Source of the DNA: Gordonia insulae
GTDB taxonomy: Bacteria; Actinomycetota; Actinomycetes; Mycobacteriales; Mycobacteriaceae
DNA: 64,000 bases
Reading direction: 5' to 3'
Assembly (NCBI RefSeq): GCF_003855095.1
Contig: NZ_CP033972.1
Location: forward strand, 3,348,001 to 3,412,000
The notes beneath the pieces are model-generated. The model had not been told where the DNA came from, searched no databases, and worked only from the letters and a program-made list of their open reading frames with translations. Within the stretch, counting starts at the first letter, position 1, and each line of letters opens with the position of its first letter. A program made the position numbers and the translations under genes. Below are positions 35,434 to 43,619 of this stretch, one piece after another.

Positions 35434-36498
35434 ATGTTCGACGGCGTCCGGACCCTGTACCGCCTGACCCGGGGTGAGCGCGTGGCGGAGGACCGGCCGA
35501 CGCCGAGTACCGTCATCGCCGACGGACCGCATCGGCACCTGCGCCGCTGCGGCACCGACGACGACCTCACGAAGGCACGTTCATCGGGGCGCACACCGGT
35601 GCTGCTCGTGCCGCCCCTGGCAGTCCCCGCCCGCTGCTACGACCTGTCGCCCGACATGTCGGTCGTGGCGTTCCTGCTGTCGACCGGCCGCATCCCCTAC
35701 GTGGTCGACTTCGGCGAGATGGGTTATGCCGACCGGCATCTCGGGTTCGAGGCATTCTTCGACGACATCGTCCCCGAGGCCATAGGACACGTGATCGCCG
35801 ACTTCGACGGCGGGACCGGACAGGTCGATATCGCCGCCTGGAGCCTGGGCGGCACGGTCGCATTCCTGACCGTCGGCGCACATCCGGATCTGCCGGTGCG
35901 ATCGATCACCGGCATCGGGACACCGCTGAATTACTCCCTGGTGCAGCCGTATCCGATCGTGAAGCGCATCGTGCGGCCGATCGGTCCGGCCCCGGTCAAG
36001 TACACCTTGAAGGCGATGGGCGGGATCCCGGGCCCACTGGTCCGGTTCGCCTACCGCGCGACCGCATGGGAGCGAGAGCTCAAGAAGCCCGGCTACATCA
36101 TGCGCAACGCGGACAACACGGAGGCGCTGGCGCGGATGCAGGTCATCGACTGGTTCCAGGATGCGCTGCCCGGTTATCCCGGCCGACTCGCCGAACAGAT
36201 GTGGGAGAACCTGGTCTACCGCGACGAACTCGCCGGTGGCGTCCTCGATTTCGACGGACGGCGGGTCGACCTGACGTCGATCGGGGTGCCCATCCAGTTG
36301 TTCGGCAGTCATCGCGATGCGATCGTCAGTTGGGCGGCCGCACGGCACGGCGTGGAGATCTTCGCGGATTCCGCCGAGGTCCATTTCAGCACAGTCGAGA
36401 CCAGCCATCTGGGGCTGATCGCGGGTAGCGATGCAAGCGGGCAGACGTGGCCGCGGATCGACGCGTTCCTGTCGAGTCTGGATCGCGTCGACGCCTGA
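35434..36498 (+). CDS. PhaC-like alpha/beta hydrolase
   Basis: This 354-residue protein starts at ATG 35434 with AAGG just upstream. The alpha/beta-hydrolase core shows LVPPLAVPARCYDL, the nucleophile elbow AWSLGG (Ser, where PHA synthases have Cys) and the acid/His region SHRDAIVSW and ETSHLGLIAG. The family resembles poly(3-hydroxyalkanoate) synthase-like proteins found beside acyl-CoA genes in Mycobacteriales. With a Ser nucleophile it is more likely a thioesterase or esterase than a polymerase. It ends 6 bp from the converging IclR gene. Confidence 0.75.
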   Translation: MFDGVRTLYRLTRGERVAEDRPTPSTVIADGPHRHLRRCGTDDDLTKARSSGRTPVLLVPPLAVPARCYDLSPDMSVVAFLLSTGRIPYVVDFGEMGYADRHLGFEAFFDDIVPEAIGHVIADFDGGTGQVDIAAWSLGGTVAFLTVGAHPDLPVRSITGIGTPLNYSLVQPYPIVKRIVRPIGPAPVKYTLKAMGGIPGPLVRFAYRATAWERELKKPGYIMRNADNTEALARMQVIDWFQDALPGYPGRLAEQMWENLVYRDELAGGVLDFDGRRVDLTSIGVPIQLFGSHRDAIVSWAAARHGVEIFADSAEVHFSTVETSHLGLIAGSDASGQTWPRIDAFLSSLDRVDA

Positions 36499-36504
36499 GC
36501 GTAG

Positions 36505-37278
36505 TCAGACGCCTCGGGGTGGTGGCGCACCGCCATACAGCGTGCGGCCCACCCCCTGGGCCGCCACCTGTGCCGCGGCAACCAGCGACGCCCGGTTTCT
36601 GCCCAGCGACGGCACCACCACCCCGAGCGCCGCGACCACCTCGTCGTCGCGGCGGATCGGCACCGCGATTGAGCAGGCGCCGAGCGTCATCTCCTCGATG
36701 GTGGTGGCGTAGCCCTGCTGTCGGATCTGCCGAAGCTGACGGTCGAGCACACCGGGTGCGACCACCGTGTGCGGCGTCATCGGGGGCAGATCGCTCATCG
36801 CCTCGCGGCGCACGTCCTCGGGCGCATGGGCCAGGAGTACCTTTCCGACCCCGGTGCAGTGCAACGGAAGTCGGCTGCCCACCCGGCTGACCACCGGCAC
36901 CGACGCCCGACCCGACAGCCGATCGAGATAGAGAACCTGGATGCCGTCGCGGACGGCGAGATGCACCGTCGCGAACGTGGCCGCATAGAGATCCTGCAGG
37001 AACGGGGCGGCGACCTCCCGGATGCCGGACTGGATCGGCGCGAGGAGCCCGAGGTCCCAGAGCCGCCTGCCGACGACGAACCGAGTGTCCGGCCGTCGGG
37101 TCAGGGCTCCCCAGGTCTCGAGTTCGCGGACGAGTCGGTGGGTGGTCGGCAACGGCAGGCCCGCACGGTCGGAGATCTCGGTCAGGGTGAGGGAACGATG
37201 CGACCGGTCGAACGCGCCGAGCACAGCCAGCACCCGGGATGCCACCGATTGCCCGGGTGCGCTCGTATTACCCGCCAT
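36505..37278 (-). CDS. IclR-family regulator, likely controller of pob/pca genes
   Basis: This 257-residue protein starts at ATG 37278, with AAAGG 8 nt upstream; a GTG at 37284 is too close to that site. It has the IclR winged helix (LTEISDRAGLPLPTTHRLVR) and the effector domain with GSRLPLHCTGVGKVLLAHAP and TIEEMTLGACSIAVPI. PcaR, PcaU and PobR of this family control protocatechuate and 4-hydroxybenzoate genes. A 15-bp palindrome over its ribosome-binding site differs by one base from one upstream of pobA at 43352, tying it to that operon. A DUF222 gene now separates it from pcaC. Confidence 0.85.
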   Translation of the reverse strand: MAGNTSAPGQSVASRVLAVLGAFDRSHRSLTLTEISDRAGLPLPTTHRLVRELETWGALTRRPDTRFVVGRRLWDLGLLAPIQSGIREVAAPFLQDLYAATFATVHLAVRDGIQVLYLDRLSGRASVPVVSRVGSRLPLHCTGVGKVLLAHAPEDVRREAMSDLPPMTPHTVVAPGVLDRQLRQIRQQGYATTIEEMTLGACSIAVPIRRDDEVVAALGVVVPSLGRNRASLVAAAQVAAQGVGRTLYGGAPPPRGV

Positions 37279-37288
37279 CGCCACAGCC

Positions 37289-37303
37289 TTTCACTCAGTG
37301 GAA
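37289..37303. promoter_or_regulatory. IclR operator overlapping its own ribosome-binding site
   Basis: TTTCACTCAGTGGAA matches the pobA-upstream palindrome TTTCACTCAGTGAAA at 14 of 15 bases. Its position over the RBS region suggests autorepression. Confidence 0.6.
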
Positions 37304-37333
37304 TCCACGGTACCCCTCCCGCTGGTCCGCCCC

Positions 37334-37390
37334 CCGCTGGTCGAGTAGCGCCCGAACCACCCCACCCACCGCTGGTCGAGTAGCGTCCGA
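37334..37390. repeat. dispersed intergenic repeat, two 22-bp copies and a partial third
   Basis: CCGCTGGTCGAGTAGCG followed by CCCGA or TCCGA occurs at 37334-37355 and 37369-37390, and a degenerate third copy with ATCGAGACC follows to about 37420. Short GCTGGTCGAGTAGCG / GTATCGAGACC repeats are widely scattered in Gordonia-like genomes (recalled, not searched). Apart from these and the operator at 37289, the 300-bp gap before the next gene shows nothing else I can support. Confidence 0.6.
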
Positions 37391-37583
37391 GCCGCTGGGC
37401 GAGAACGCGTATCGAGACCCCTCACCTGCACCGATCAAACGTGTCAGACCCATGTCATAGATTGAAACCCAGCGAAACCGGAGTGTTGACGTAAAGCCGG
37501 AGCAGCCCCGTCAGAGGCTGTCCTCTCAGAGATATGTGGGACGAGTGGTTTCGCCGTGTCCATTTCTCTGAAGGGGTGTTGCG

Positions 37584-39146
37584 GTGCCGGGTCCGGTGTG
37601 GGCGTTGTCGTCATGGTGGGGTGAGGCCTCACCGTGGCCGGACCTGTCACGGCTGTTCACCGGACGCGTCCATGCCGACGAGATCGCCGACGTCGACACC
37701 AACCTCCTCCTCGGGTCGATGGCCGCAACACAACGCGGGCGGGCCTATCTCGCCTGGCACGACTACCAGTTGGCCGCCGAACTACACCATCGCGTCGTCG
37801 GCACCGACGAGCAGCCCGAGGACATCCTGGTGGTGGACCGCTTCGCCGACTGCGCGGCCCGCATCGCGTTGGCGTTGAGCATCTCCCAGCGCGCCGCCGA
37901 ACAACTGGTCCGCGAAGGTCTCGCGTTGCGCGACCGGCTCCCGCAGGTGGCCGAACGACTCCGCAACGGACAACTCTCCCAGGCTCGCGTGTCCTCGATC
38001 ATCGCCCGCACCGACCTACTCGACGGGCACGACTGCATGCCCGAGGTCGATGAACAGATCGCCGCCGAACTCGATGTGCACGCCGGCGCCTGGTCGGCCG
38101 AACGACTGCGCGACATGGTCGACCGCATCGTGTTCCGCCACGACCCCGACGCAGTGCGCGAGCGGCGTCGGCGCGCATTGAACGAGCGGCGGATGTGGAC
38201 CACACCGAAGCCCGATGGGATGGCGCAGATCGCGGCGACGATGCCTGCGGAGAACGTTCGTATCGCCGCCGCCGGCGTCCGCGCCCTGGCCGGGTCGGTG
38301 TGCACGCACGACGACCGCACGAGACAACAACGTGCTTCGGATGCGATGTTCGCGTTGCTGTCCGGCACGCGGTTCGAATGCTTGTGCGGCCGAGAGGATT
38401 GCACCGCACAGATCCCCGAGCCCGGCGCCGTGCCGCCCGTCGACGCCAAGGTCGTCATCCACGTCGTCTGTGACGAATCCACGCTCGGTGAGGATGCCCG
38501 CCACGCCGGATTCCTCGCGGGTCACGGCGTCATCTCCGACGAACACGTGCGGGACCTGGCCGCTCGCCGCGACGCGGTGATCAGGCCGCTTGTCCCCAAG
38601 GACACCCCCAAGAACCCCGACGGCACCTTCACCCTGCCCGCGCACCTGCCGACTGACCCGTACCGGCCGAGCACCGCGCTGGACACCTATGTGCGGATTC
38701 GAGATGGCTACAGCGTGGTGCCCGGCAACGACACCCCGGCCTTCGACGGCGATGTCGAACATGTCGCCGAGTTCGACCACGCCGACCCCACCGCAGGCGG
38801 GCAGACGCTGCCGGAGAATCTCAATGTCAAAGACCGCTTCTTCCATCGGCTCAAGACGTTCGGGCACTGGCTCGACGACCAGTTCCGCGACCCCCTCGGC
38901 CGACTGCGGACAGAGTTCACCACCCCCGAAGGCCTGGTGATACCCGGCGACCCCAACACCACGGAACCCCTGTTCCCCGGCCTGCGACGGATCCGGTTCA
39001 CGACACCACTACAGTCGCCGGAGGCGCATGGTCACCCGATCCCGTCACCACCCATCCGGCCGATGACCCGGGTGGCGGCCAAACACGCCCGCAGGCAACG
39101 AGAACGAGAACGCAACCGACGCCGCCGAGAGGACGGTCAGAGATGA
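37584..39146 (+). CDS. DUF222/HNH (13E12 family) protein with degenerate HNH
   Basis: This 520-residue protein starts at GTG 37584 with GAAGGGG upstream. A DUF222 domain fills about 20-330 (QRGRAYLAWHDYQLAAELHH; LLSGTRFECLCGREDC). The C-terminal HNH region keeps EHVAEFDHADP and ENLNVKDRFFHRLKTFGHW, but the first zinc cysteines of the family, seen as CRYPWC in the copy at 2-1030, are replaced by SVVPGND. It may therefore be a nuclease-dead or altered member. A basic C-terminal tail (RRQRERERNRRRRE) could bind nucleic acid. It sits between the IclR gene and the pca operon and is foreign to their pathway. Confidence 0.85.
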   Translation: MPGPVWALSSWWGEASPWPDLSRLFTGRVHADEIADVDTNLLLGSMAATQRGRAYLAWHDYQLAAELHHRVVGTDEQPEDILVVDRFADCAARIALALSISQRAAEQLVREGLALRDRLPQVAERLRNGQLSQARVSSIIARTDLLDGHDCMPEVDEQIAAELDVHAGAWSAERLRDMVDRIVFRHDPDAVRERRRRALNERRMWTTPKPDGMAQIAATMPAENVRIAAAGVRALAGSVCTHDDRTRQQRASDAMFALLSGTRFECLCGREDCTAQIPEPGAVPPVDAKVVIHVVCDESTLGEDARHAGFLAGHGVISDEHVRDLAARRDAVIRPLVPKDTPKNPDGTFTLPAHLPTDPYRPSTALDTYVRIRDGYSVVPGNDTPAFDGDVEHVAEFDHADPTAGGQTLPENLNVKDRFFHRLKTFGHWLDDQFRDPLGRLRTEFTTPEGLVIPGDPNTTEPLFPGLRRIRFTTPLQSPEAHGHPIPSPPIRPMTRVAAKHARRQRERERNRRRREDGQR

Positions 39147-39149
39147 CGC

Positions 39150-39521
39150 TCAGTCATCACCCTCGGCGAACACCCCGTTGGCGATCCGGAACGCGGTATT
39201 CGCATCCGGTACCCCGCAGTAGATCGCCGACTGCAGGAGCACCTCCTTGATCTCGTCGCGGGTGAGACCGTTGCGCAGGGCGGCGCGCAGATGCATGGCG
39301 AGTTCCTCGTGATGGCCGCGGGCGATCAACGCGGTGAGGGTGATCATCGATCGGCTGCGACGGTCCAGACCGGGGCGGGTCCAGATGCTGCCCCACGCAT
39401 ACTCGGTGATGAGTTCCTGGAAGTCGCTGGTGAGGTCGGTGATGGCGTCCGTGGCCCGGTCGACGTGTGCGTCGCCGAGCACCTCGCGCCGCACCGCCAT
39501 GCCGTCGTCGTATCGGCTCAT
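39150..39521 (-). CDS. pcaC: 4-carboxymuconolactone decarboxylase
   Basis: This 123-residue protein starts at ATG 39521, overlapping pcaB by 4 nt. It is the AhpD-like CMD fold with GSIWTRPGLDRRSRSMITL, ARGHHEELAMHLRAALRNG and LTRDEIKEVLLQSAIYCGVP. It decarboxylates 4-carboxymuconolactone to 3-oxoadipate enol-lactone. Many actinobacteria carry PcaL, a PcaD-PcaC fusion; here PcaC stands alone, and no pcaD is in the window. It is the last gene of the pob/pca operon. Confidence 0.92.
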   Translation of the reverse strand: MSRYDDGMAVRREVLGDAHVDRATDAITDLTSDFQELITEYAWGSIWTRPGLDRRSRSMITLTALIARGHHEELAMHLRAALRNGLTRDEIKEVLLQSAIYCGVPDANTAFRIANGVFAEGDD

Positions 39522-40756
39522 CGGGCTTCTCCCCTGTCCATTGCTCCTGTGATGCGCGCGCGTTCGAGTTGCGCGTCGATGTAATACGTTGTCGCGCCGA
39601 GGTAGTTCGCCTCCGGTCGATGACCGGCGATCGTGGCCATCGACACCTGTTCGGATCGCACCGCATCGCCGGCATCGGCCAGGTTGGTGGCCATGCGGTT
39701 GGTGTGGACGCGCAGATCGTCGACGAGACGGGTGGTCTGGCGCGCCGCGACGACGCTCCGACGGACAAGATCCCGGATGGCGGCCCACTCCGCATGCCAG
39801 CCGCCGGAGGTCCGTTCCTCGACGGCGTCGGCCGCGGCGAGATGCAGGGTGGCCCCGAGTTGTGGCGCCGAGATCGCGGCCCGCCGGATCTGCACGGACA
39901 ACGCCGGATTGGCCTTGTGCGGCATCGTCGACGACGCTCCACCGGCACCTTCGGTGAGCTCGCCGAGCTCTGGGCGCGACAGGGTGAGTACGTCGTTGGC
40001 GATATGGCCCCAGGCGTCGGTACAGCCGACCGCGGCGTCGCCGGCGCGGGTGATCGCGGTGCGCACCGAATGCCACGGCGTGGAGGGCTCGAGCCCGAGT
40101 TCCCGCGCGACGATGGTCGATGTCTCCGCGACCAGGTGCCCGGGATTCACCGTGGCACCGGCGAGTTCGACCACGGCGGCCGACGTCCCGGCCGCACCGC
40201 CGAGTTGCACCGGAAAGCGCAGCGCGTCGACCTGCTCCCGTGCGTCGAGCACGCCACGCAGCCACAGCGCGGCCTTGAGTCCGAAGACCATCGGGACCGC
40301 CTGCTGTGTCAGCGTTCTCGCGACCATCGGAGTGGCGCGGTGATCGTCGGCATGGCGCGCGAGGATCTCGACCTGCCGATCGAGTTCGCCGGCGATGGCG
40401 GCGAACGCCTCGGCGACACAGATCATCAGTGCCGTATCCACGACGTCCTGACTGGTGAGTCCACGGTGCAACCAGGTCGCGGCCGGGGACGAGCCGAGGC
40501 CGTCACGAAGCCGTCGCACCAGCGGGATCACCGGGTTGCCTCCGGATTCCGCCTCCACCGCGATCTGCGCACGGTCGGCACCGGTGATCAACCCGCGGAG
40601 CGTATCCGCCGTGACAGCGGCCTCCGGCGGAGCGACCCCGGTTGCCACCAGAGCCGCCGACCATGCCGCCTCGACGGCGATCATGGCCTCGAGAATCGCT
40701 GCGTCGGTGAGGATTTCACCGGCGTGGTGATCGCCCGGCCAGAGGAGGTCGGCCAC
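39518..40756 (-). CDS. pcaB: 3-carboxy-cis,cis-muconate cycloisomerase
   Basis: This 412-residue enzyme starts at GTG 40756, 3 bp after the pcaG stop. It belongs to the fumarase/aspartase superfamily, with the signature GASSTMPHKANP and the conserved TSQDVVDTALM and ERTSGGWHAEW segments. It lactonises 3-carboxymuconate to 4-carboxymuconolactone. It lies between pcaG and pcaC in the operon with overlaps or minimal gaps, so it is co-translated. Confidence 0.93.
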   Translation of the reverse strand: MADLLWPGDHHAGEILTDAAILEAMIAVEAAWSAALVATGVAPPEAAVTADTLRGLITGADRAQIAVEAESGGNPVIPLVRRLRDGLGSSPAATWLHRGLTSQDVVDTALMICVAEAFAAIAGELDRQVEILARHADDHRATPMVARTLTQQAVPMVFGLKAALWLRGVLDAREQVDALRFPVQLGGAAGTSAAVVELAGATVNPGHLVAETSTIVARELGLEPSTPWHSVRTAITRAGDAAVGCTDAWGHIANDVLTLSRPELGELTEGAGGASSTMPHKANPALSVQIRRAAISAPQLGATLHLAAADAVEERTSGGWHAEWAAIRDLVRRSVVAARQTTRLVDDLRVHTNRMATNLADAGDAVRSEQVSMATIAGHRPEANYLGATTYYIDAQLERARITGAMDRGEAR

Positions 40757-40759
40757 AGG

Positions 40760-41314
40760 TCATCGGCCTCCGTGGTCGAGGAAGACCGTCTCGCCGTCAC
40801 CCTGAAGGCGGATGTCGAAGCGGTAGCCGCCGTCCTCGGCGATCGAGATCAATGTCGATCGACGATCCTCGGGGACGGAGGTCAACAAAACGTCGGCGGC
40901 CAGCGCGCGAGCACTGTCGGGCAGGTAGGCACGCGTGAACAATCGGTCGAGCAGTCCGCGTGCGAAGACACAGATCGCGAAGAACGGAGCAGCCTCCGAG
41001 ACGATCGGTCCGGGCGCCACCGTCGCAAACGAGTAGTGCCCGGTTCGATCGGTCTGGACGCGACCGAACCCGGTGAAGGTGAATCCGTCCCGCCGCAGCG
41101 ATCCGGGCTCCTGGCTGACGTGGCCGGCTCCGTCGGTCTGCCAGATCTCGATCAGTGCGTCGGGCACCGGGTCACCTGCACCATCGAATACTGTGCCGTG
41201 CAGTCGAATCCGATCCGGATGTCCGGACGGCACCAACTCCGCACCACCGTCGAACGGCAGGGCGTAGTGGAAGAACGGACCGACGGTCTGGCCGGGGGTG
41301 GGTGGATGAGTCAC
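40760..41314 (-). CDS. pcaG: protocatechuate 3,4-dioxygenase alpha subunit
   Basis: This 184-residue subunit starts at GTG 41314, overlapping the pcaH stop (GTGA). It shows TPGQTVGPFFHYALPF, LHGTVFDGAGDPVPDALIEIWQ split over the beta-sandwich, and ISIAEDGGYRFDIRLQGDGE near the end. The alpha subunit lacks the iron ligands, which are on PcaH, and together they cleave protocatechuate between the two hydroxyls. The conserved pair of genes confirms the 3,4 (ortho) route. Confidence 0.93.
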   Translation of the reverse strand: MTHPPTPGQTVGPFFHYALPFDGGAELVPSGHPDRIRLHGTVFDGAGDPVPDALIEIWQTDGAGHVSQEPGSLRRDGFTFTGFGRVQTDRTGHYSFATVAPGPIVSEAAPFFAICVFARGLLDRLFTRAYLPDSARALAADVLLTSVPEDRRSTLISIAEDGGYRFDIRLQGDGETVFLDHGGR

Positions 41315-42105
41315 TGGTCCTCCTCCATCGGGGTCTGGCGACTGCCGGTGAGCACGATGTCCCAACGGTATCCGGTGGACCACTCGTGCTGGGTCAGATC
41401 GTGGTCGTAGGTGGCGACGAGGCGGTCGCGCGCCTGCTGATCGACGATCGCCTGGTAGATCGGATCGAATGCGAAGAGCGGGTCGCCGGGAAAGTACATC
41501 TGGGTGACGAGCCGCTGGGTGAAGGCGGTGCCGAACACCGAGAAGTGGATGTGCGCGGGGCGCCACGCATTGTGATGGTTCTTCCACGGGTACGGGCCGG
41601 GCTTGATGGTGGTGAACCTGTACCACCCGTCGTTGTCGGTGAGGCAGCGGCCGACTCCGGTGAAGTTGGGGTCGATCGGCGCCGGGTGCTGGTCACGCTT
41701 GTGGATGTAGCGCCCCGCTGCGTTGGCCTGCCACACCTCGACGAGCTGGCCGCGGATCGGGCGGCCGTCACCGTCGAGCACACGCCCGGTGACGACCATC
41801 CGCTCACCCACCGGTTCGCCGCTGTGCTGGATGGTGAGGTCGGCCTCCAGGGGGTCGACGTCGCGGTGCCCGAATGCCGGCGACCAGAGCTCGATCCCCT
41901 CCGGATCGGAATGATGAAAGCTCTTGGTGGGATGGCGGAGCAGACTCGACCGGTAGGGCGCATAGTTCAGGCGCGGTGCGGTCTCGGGTGCCGTCCCGGC
42001 CGACACCGACGAGGCGTACTCCGCACCGATCCGTGCGATCTCGTCGCTGATCTGCTGCTGTGTGCCCGCGGCGGCGTCCGAGCCGGCGATCAATGGTGTG
42101 GCCAT
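41311..42105 (-). CDS. pcaH: protocatechuate 3,4-dioxygenase beta subunit
   Basis: This 264-residue subunit starts at ATG 42105. It carries the four non-heme Fe(III) ligands: Tyr133 (GRYIHKR), Tyr172 (PGPYPW), His185 and His187 (PAHIHFS). It opens protocatechuate to 3-carboxy-cis,cis-muconate with O2. Its start lies inside the last 16 bp of pobA, so translation is coupled. Its length is slightly above the usual 240 owing to an N-terminal extension. Confidence 0.95.
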   Translation of the reverse strand: MATPLIAGSDAAAGTQQQISDEIARIGAEYASSVSAGTAPETAPRLNYAPYRSSLLRHPTKSFHHSDPEGIELWSPAFGHRDVDPLEADLTIQHSGEPVGERMVVTGRVLDGDGRPIRGQLVEVWQANAAGRYIHKRDQHPAPIDPNFTGVGRCLTDNDGWYRFTTIKPGPYPWKNHHNAWRPAHIHFSVFGTAFTQRLVTQMYFPGDPLFAFDPIYQAIVDQQARDRLVATYDHDLTQHEWSTGYRWDIVLTGSRQTPMEEDQ

Positions 42106-43274
42106 CCTGTGTACCCTTCTGCGAGATAGGTTGAGCCGGCCTCCGAGGAGACCAGGGACTGAAGCTCTCCGAGTTGTCGCTGTTCGTCGAATTCCGAAGC
42201 GCCCGAGACATTGTGGAGCATCGAGGTCATCCAGTACGAGAAGTGCTGCGCCTTCCACACCCGCGCCAGCGCGCGGTCGGTGTAGCCGTCCAGGGCGTCG
42301 CCGTCGTTCTTCTTGATGGCACGTTCGATCGCCTCGGCGAGCACCCGGACGTCGGAGAGCGCGAGATTCAGACCTTTGGCGCCGGTCGGCGGGACGGTAT
42401 GGGCGGCGTCGCCGGCCAGCAGCAGTCGACCGTGGCGCATGGGCGACTGCACAAAACTGCGGAACGGCAGCACCGTGCGCTCGATGACCGGCCCCTCCTG
42501 GAGTCGGAAGCCGTCGGAACCGGACAGCCGAGTGTGCAGCTGATCCCAGATCCGGTCGTCGGACCATTCGCCCGGGTTCTCGCCGGGATCGCACTGGAAG
42601 TACATGCGCTGCACGGTGTCAGTGCGCTGACTGATGAGCGCGAAGCCCTCGGGCGCCCGGTTGTAGATGAGTTCGGGAGCGCTCGGCGGCGCCTGCACCA
42701 TGACGCCGAACCAGGCGAAGGGGTACTCGCGGAAGTACTGGTGAGCGTCGGCGACCAGTGATCGGCAGATGCTGCGGGAACCGTCGGCGCCGACCAACAG
42801 GTCCGCGGTCACCTCGTGCGAGATGCCGTCGGCATCGGTGTATCGGACGGTCGGAGAATCGAGGACGCCGTGCACCTCGGTGTCGGTGATGCCGTAGCGC
42901 AGGTCGCCACCGTCACGGGTGCGGGCCCGGTGCAGATCGATGAAGACCTCGGTCTGCGGATAGAGCCAGCATGATGCACCGGTCAGCTTCTGGAAGTCGA
43001 TGCGATGGCTGACACCACCGAAGCGCAGCGCGATGCCCTCGTGCTCGTGGCCCTCGGTGAGCACGCGATCGGAGACCCCGGAGTCGACCAGCAGCCGCAC
43101 GCTGTCGCGCTCGAGGATGCCGGCGCGGTGCGTGGTCTCGATCTGCTCGACGGTCCGGTTGTCGACGACGACGCTCTCGATCCCGGCGACGTGCAGCAGG
43201 TGAGAGAGCATGAGGCCCGCCGGCCCGCCGCCGACGATGGCCACCTGGGTTCGGGTGGTGGGCCCAGCGTTCAT
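42090..43274 (-). CDS. pobA: 4-hydroxybenzoate 3-monooxygenase
   Basis: This 394-residue flavoprotein starts at ATG 43274. It has the GxGxxG motif (AIVGGGPAGLMLSHLLHVAG), the DG motif (DLLVGADGSRS) and the GD motif (LLAGDAAHTVPPTGAKGLNL) of class A hydroxylases, and PHBH-specific text such as NRAPEGFALISQR. It makes protocatechuate from 4-hydroxybenzoate with NAD(P)H and O2. It is the first gene of the pob/pca operon, so the operon is organised around 4-hydroxybenzoate. Confidence 0.94.
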   Translation of the reverse strand: MNAGPTTRTQVAIVGGGPAGLMLSHLLHVAGIESVVVDNRTVEQIETTHRAGILERDSVRLLVDSGVSDRVLTEGHEHEGIALRFGGVSHRIDFQKLTGASCWLYPQTEVFIDLHRARTRDGGDLRYGITDTEVHGVLDSPTVRYTDADGISHEVTADLLVGADGSRSICRSLVADAHQYFREYPFAWFGVMVQAPPSAPELIYNRAPEGFALISQRTDTVQRMYFQCDPGENPGEWSDDRIWDQLHTRLSGSDGFRLQEGPVIERTVLPFRSFVQSPMRHGRLLLAGDAAHTVPPTGAKGLNLALSDVRVLAEAIERAIKKNDGDALDGYTDRALARVWKAQHFSYWMTSMLHNVSGASEFDEQRQLGELQSLVSSEAGSTYLAEGYTGWPHH

Positions 43275-43313
43275 GGACTGTCTCCGCGTTCTGTGAGGTG
43301 GTGCAATGGGTCG

Positions 43314-43366
43314 ACCATAGGAGTCGCCGATCACAACTGTCGATGCGCGGATTTCACTCAGTGAAA
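43314..43366 (-). promoter_or_regulatory. pobA promoter and IclR operator
   Basis: On the minus strand TCGACA (43343-43338), 18 nt, TATGGT (43319-43314) is a plausible promoter. The perfect 15-bp palindrome TTTCACTCAGTGAAA (43352-43366) lies just upstream, centred about 50 bp before the expected start, a position suited to activation by an IclR protein. Confidence 0.55.
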
Positions 43367-43414
43367 GTTGGTTGGTCCGGGTTCAAGTTCGGGTTCGGGT
43401 ACCTCGGACAGTCG

Positions 43415-43580
43415 CCAAGCCGCTCCCGGGAAATGCACCCCGGAAATGCGCCCGACTCAGCGGAGGCATCGACACTGTGTCGACGGGCTCGCTGCAGGGG
43501 GTGCATCTCCGGGGCGCATTCCCGGGCCGCAGGTGCGGAGCGGCTTCCCAGGGAGCGTTTCCCAGGAGCATTCCCAGCGC
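43415..43580. repeat. structured palindromic repeat, copy 1 (downstream of AbiEi/DUF559 gene)
   Basis: Nested inverted repeats fill this stretch: AAGCCGCTC/GAGCGGCTT on the outside, CCCGGGAAATGCACCCC with GGGGCGCATTCCCGGG, then CCGGAAATGCGCCC with GTGCATCTCCGG, and the centre TCGACACTGTGTCGA (43470-43484). About 130 bp can fold on itself. It resembles copy 2 at 44591 in the same orientation. The 345-bp gap between pobA and the AbiEi/DUF559 gene holds only this repeat, the pobA control site and a short TTCGGGT run. Confidence 0.65.
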
Positions 43581-43619
43581 CACCATCTTGCCGGCACGCA
43601 TCAGATCGGACGTCCGCGA

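Noticed and set aside
35434..36498. Poly(3-hydroxyalkanoate) synthase
   Set aside because: The nucleophile is Ser (AWSLGG) instead of Cys and there are no phaAB or phasin genes.
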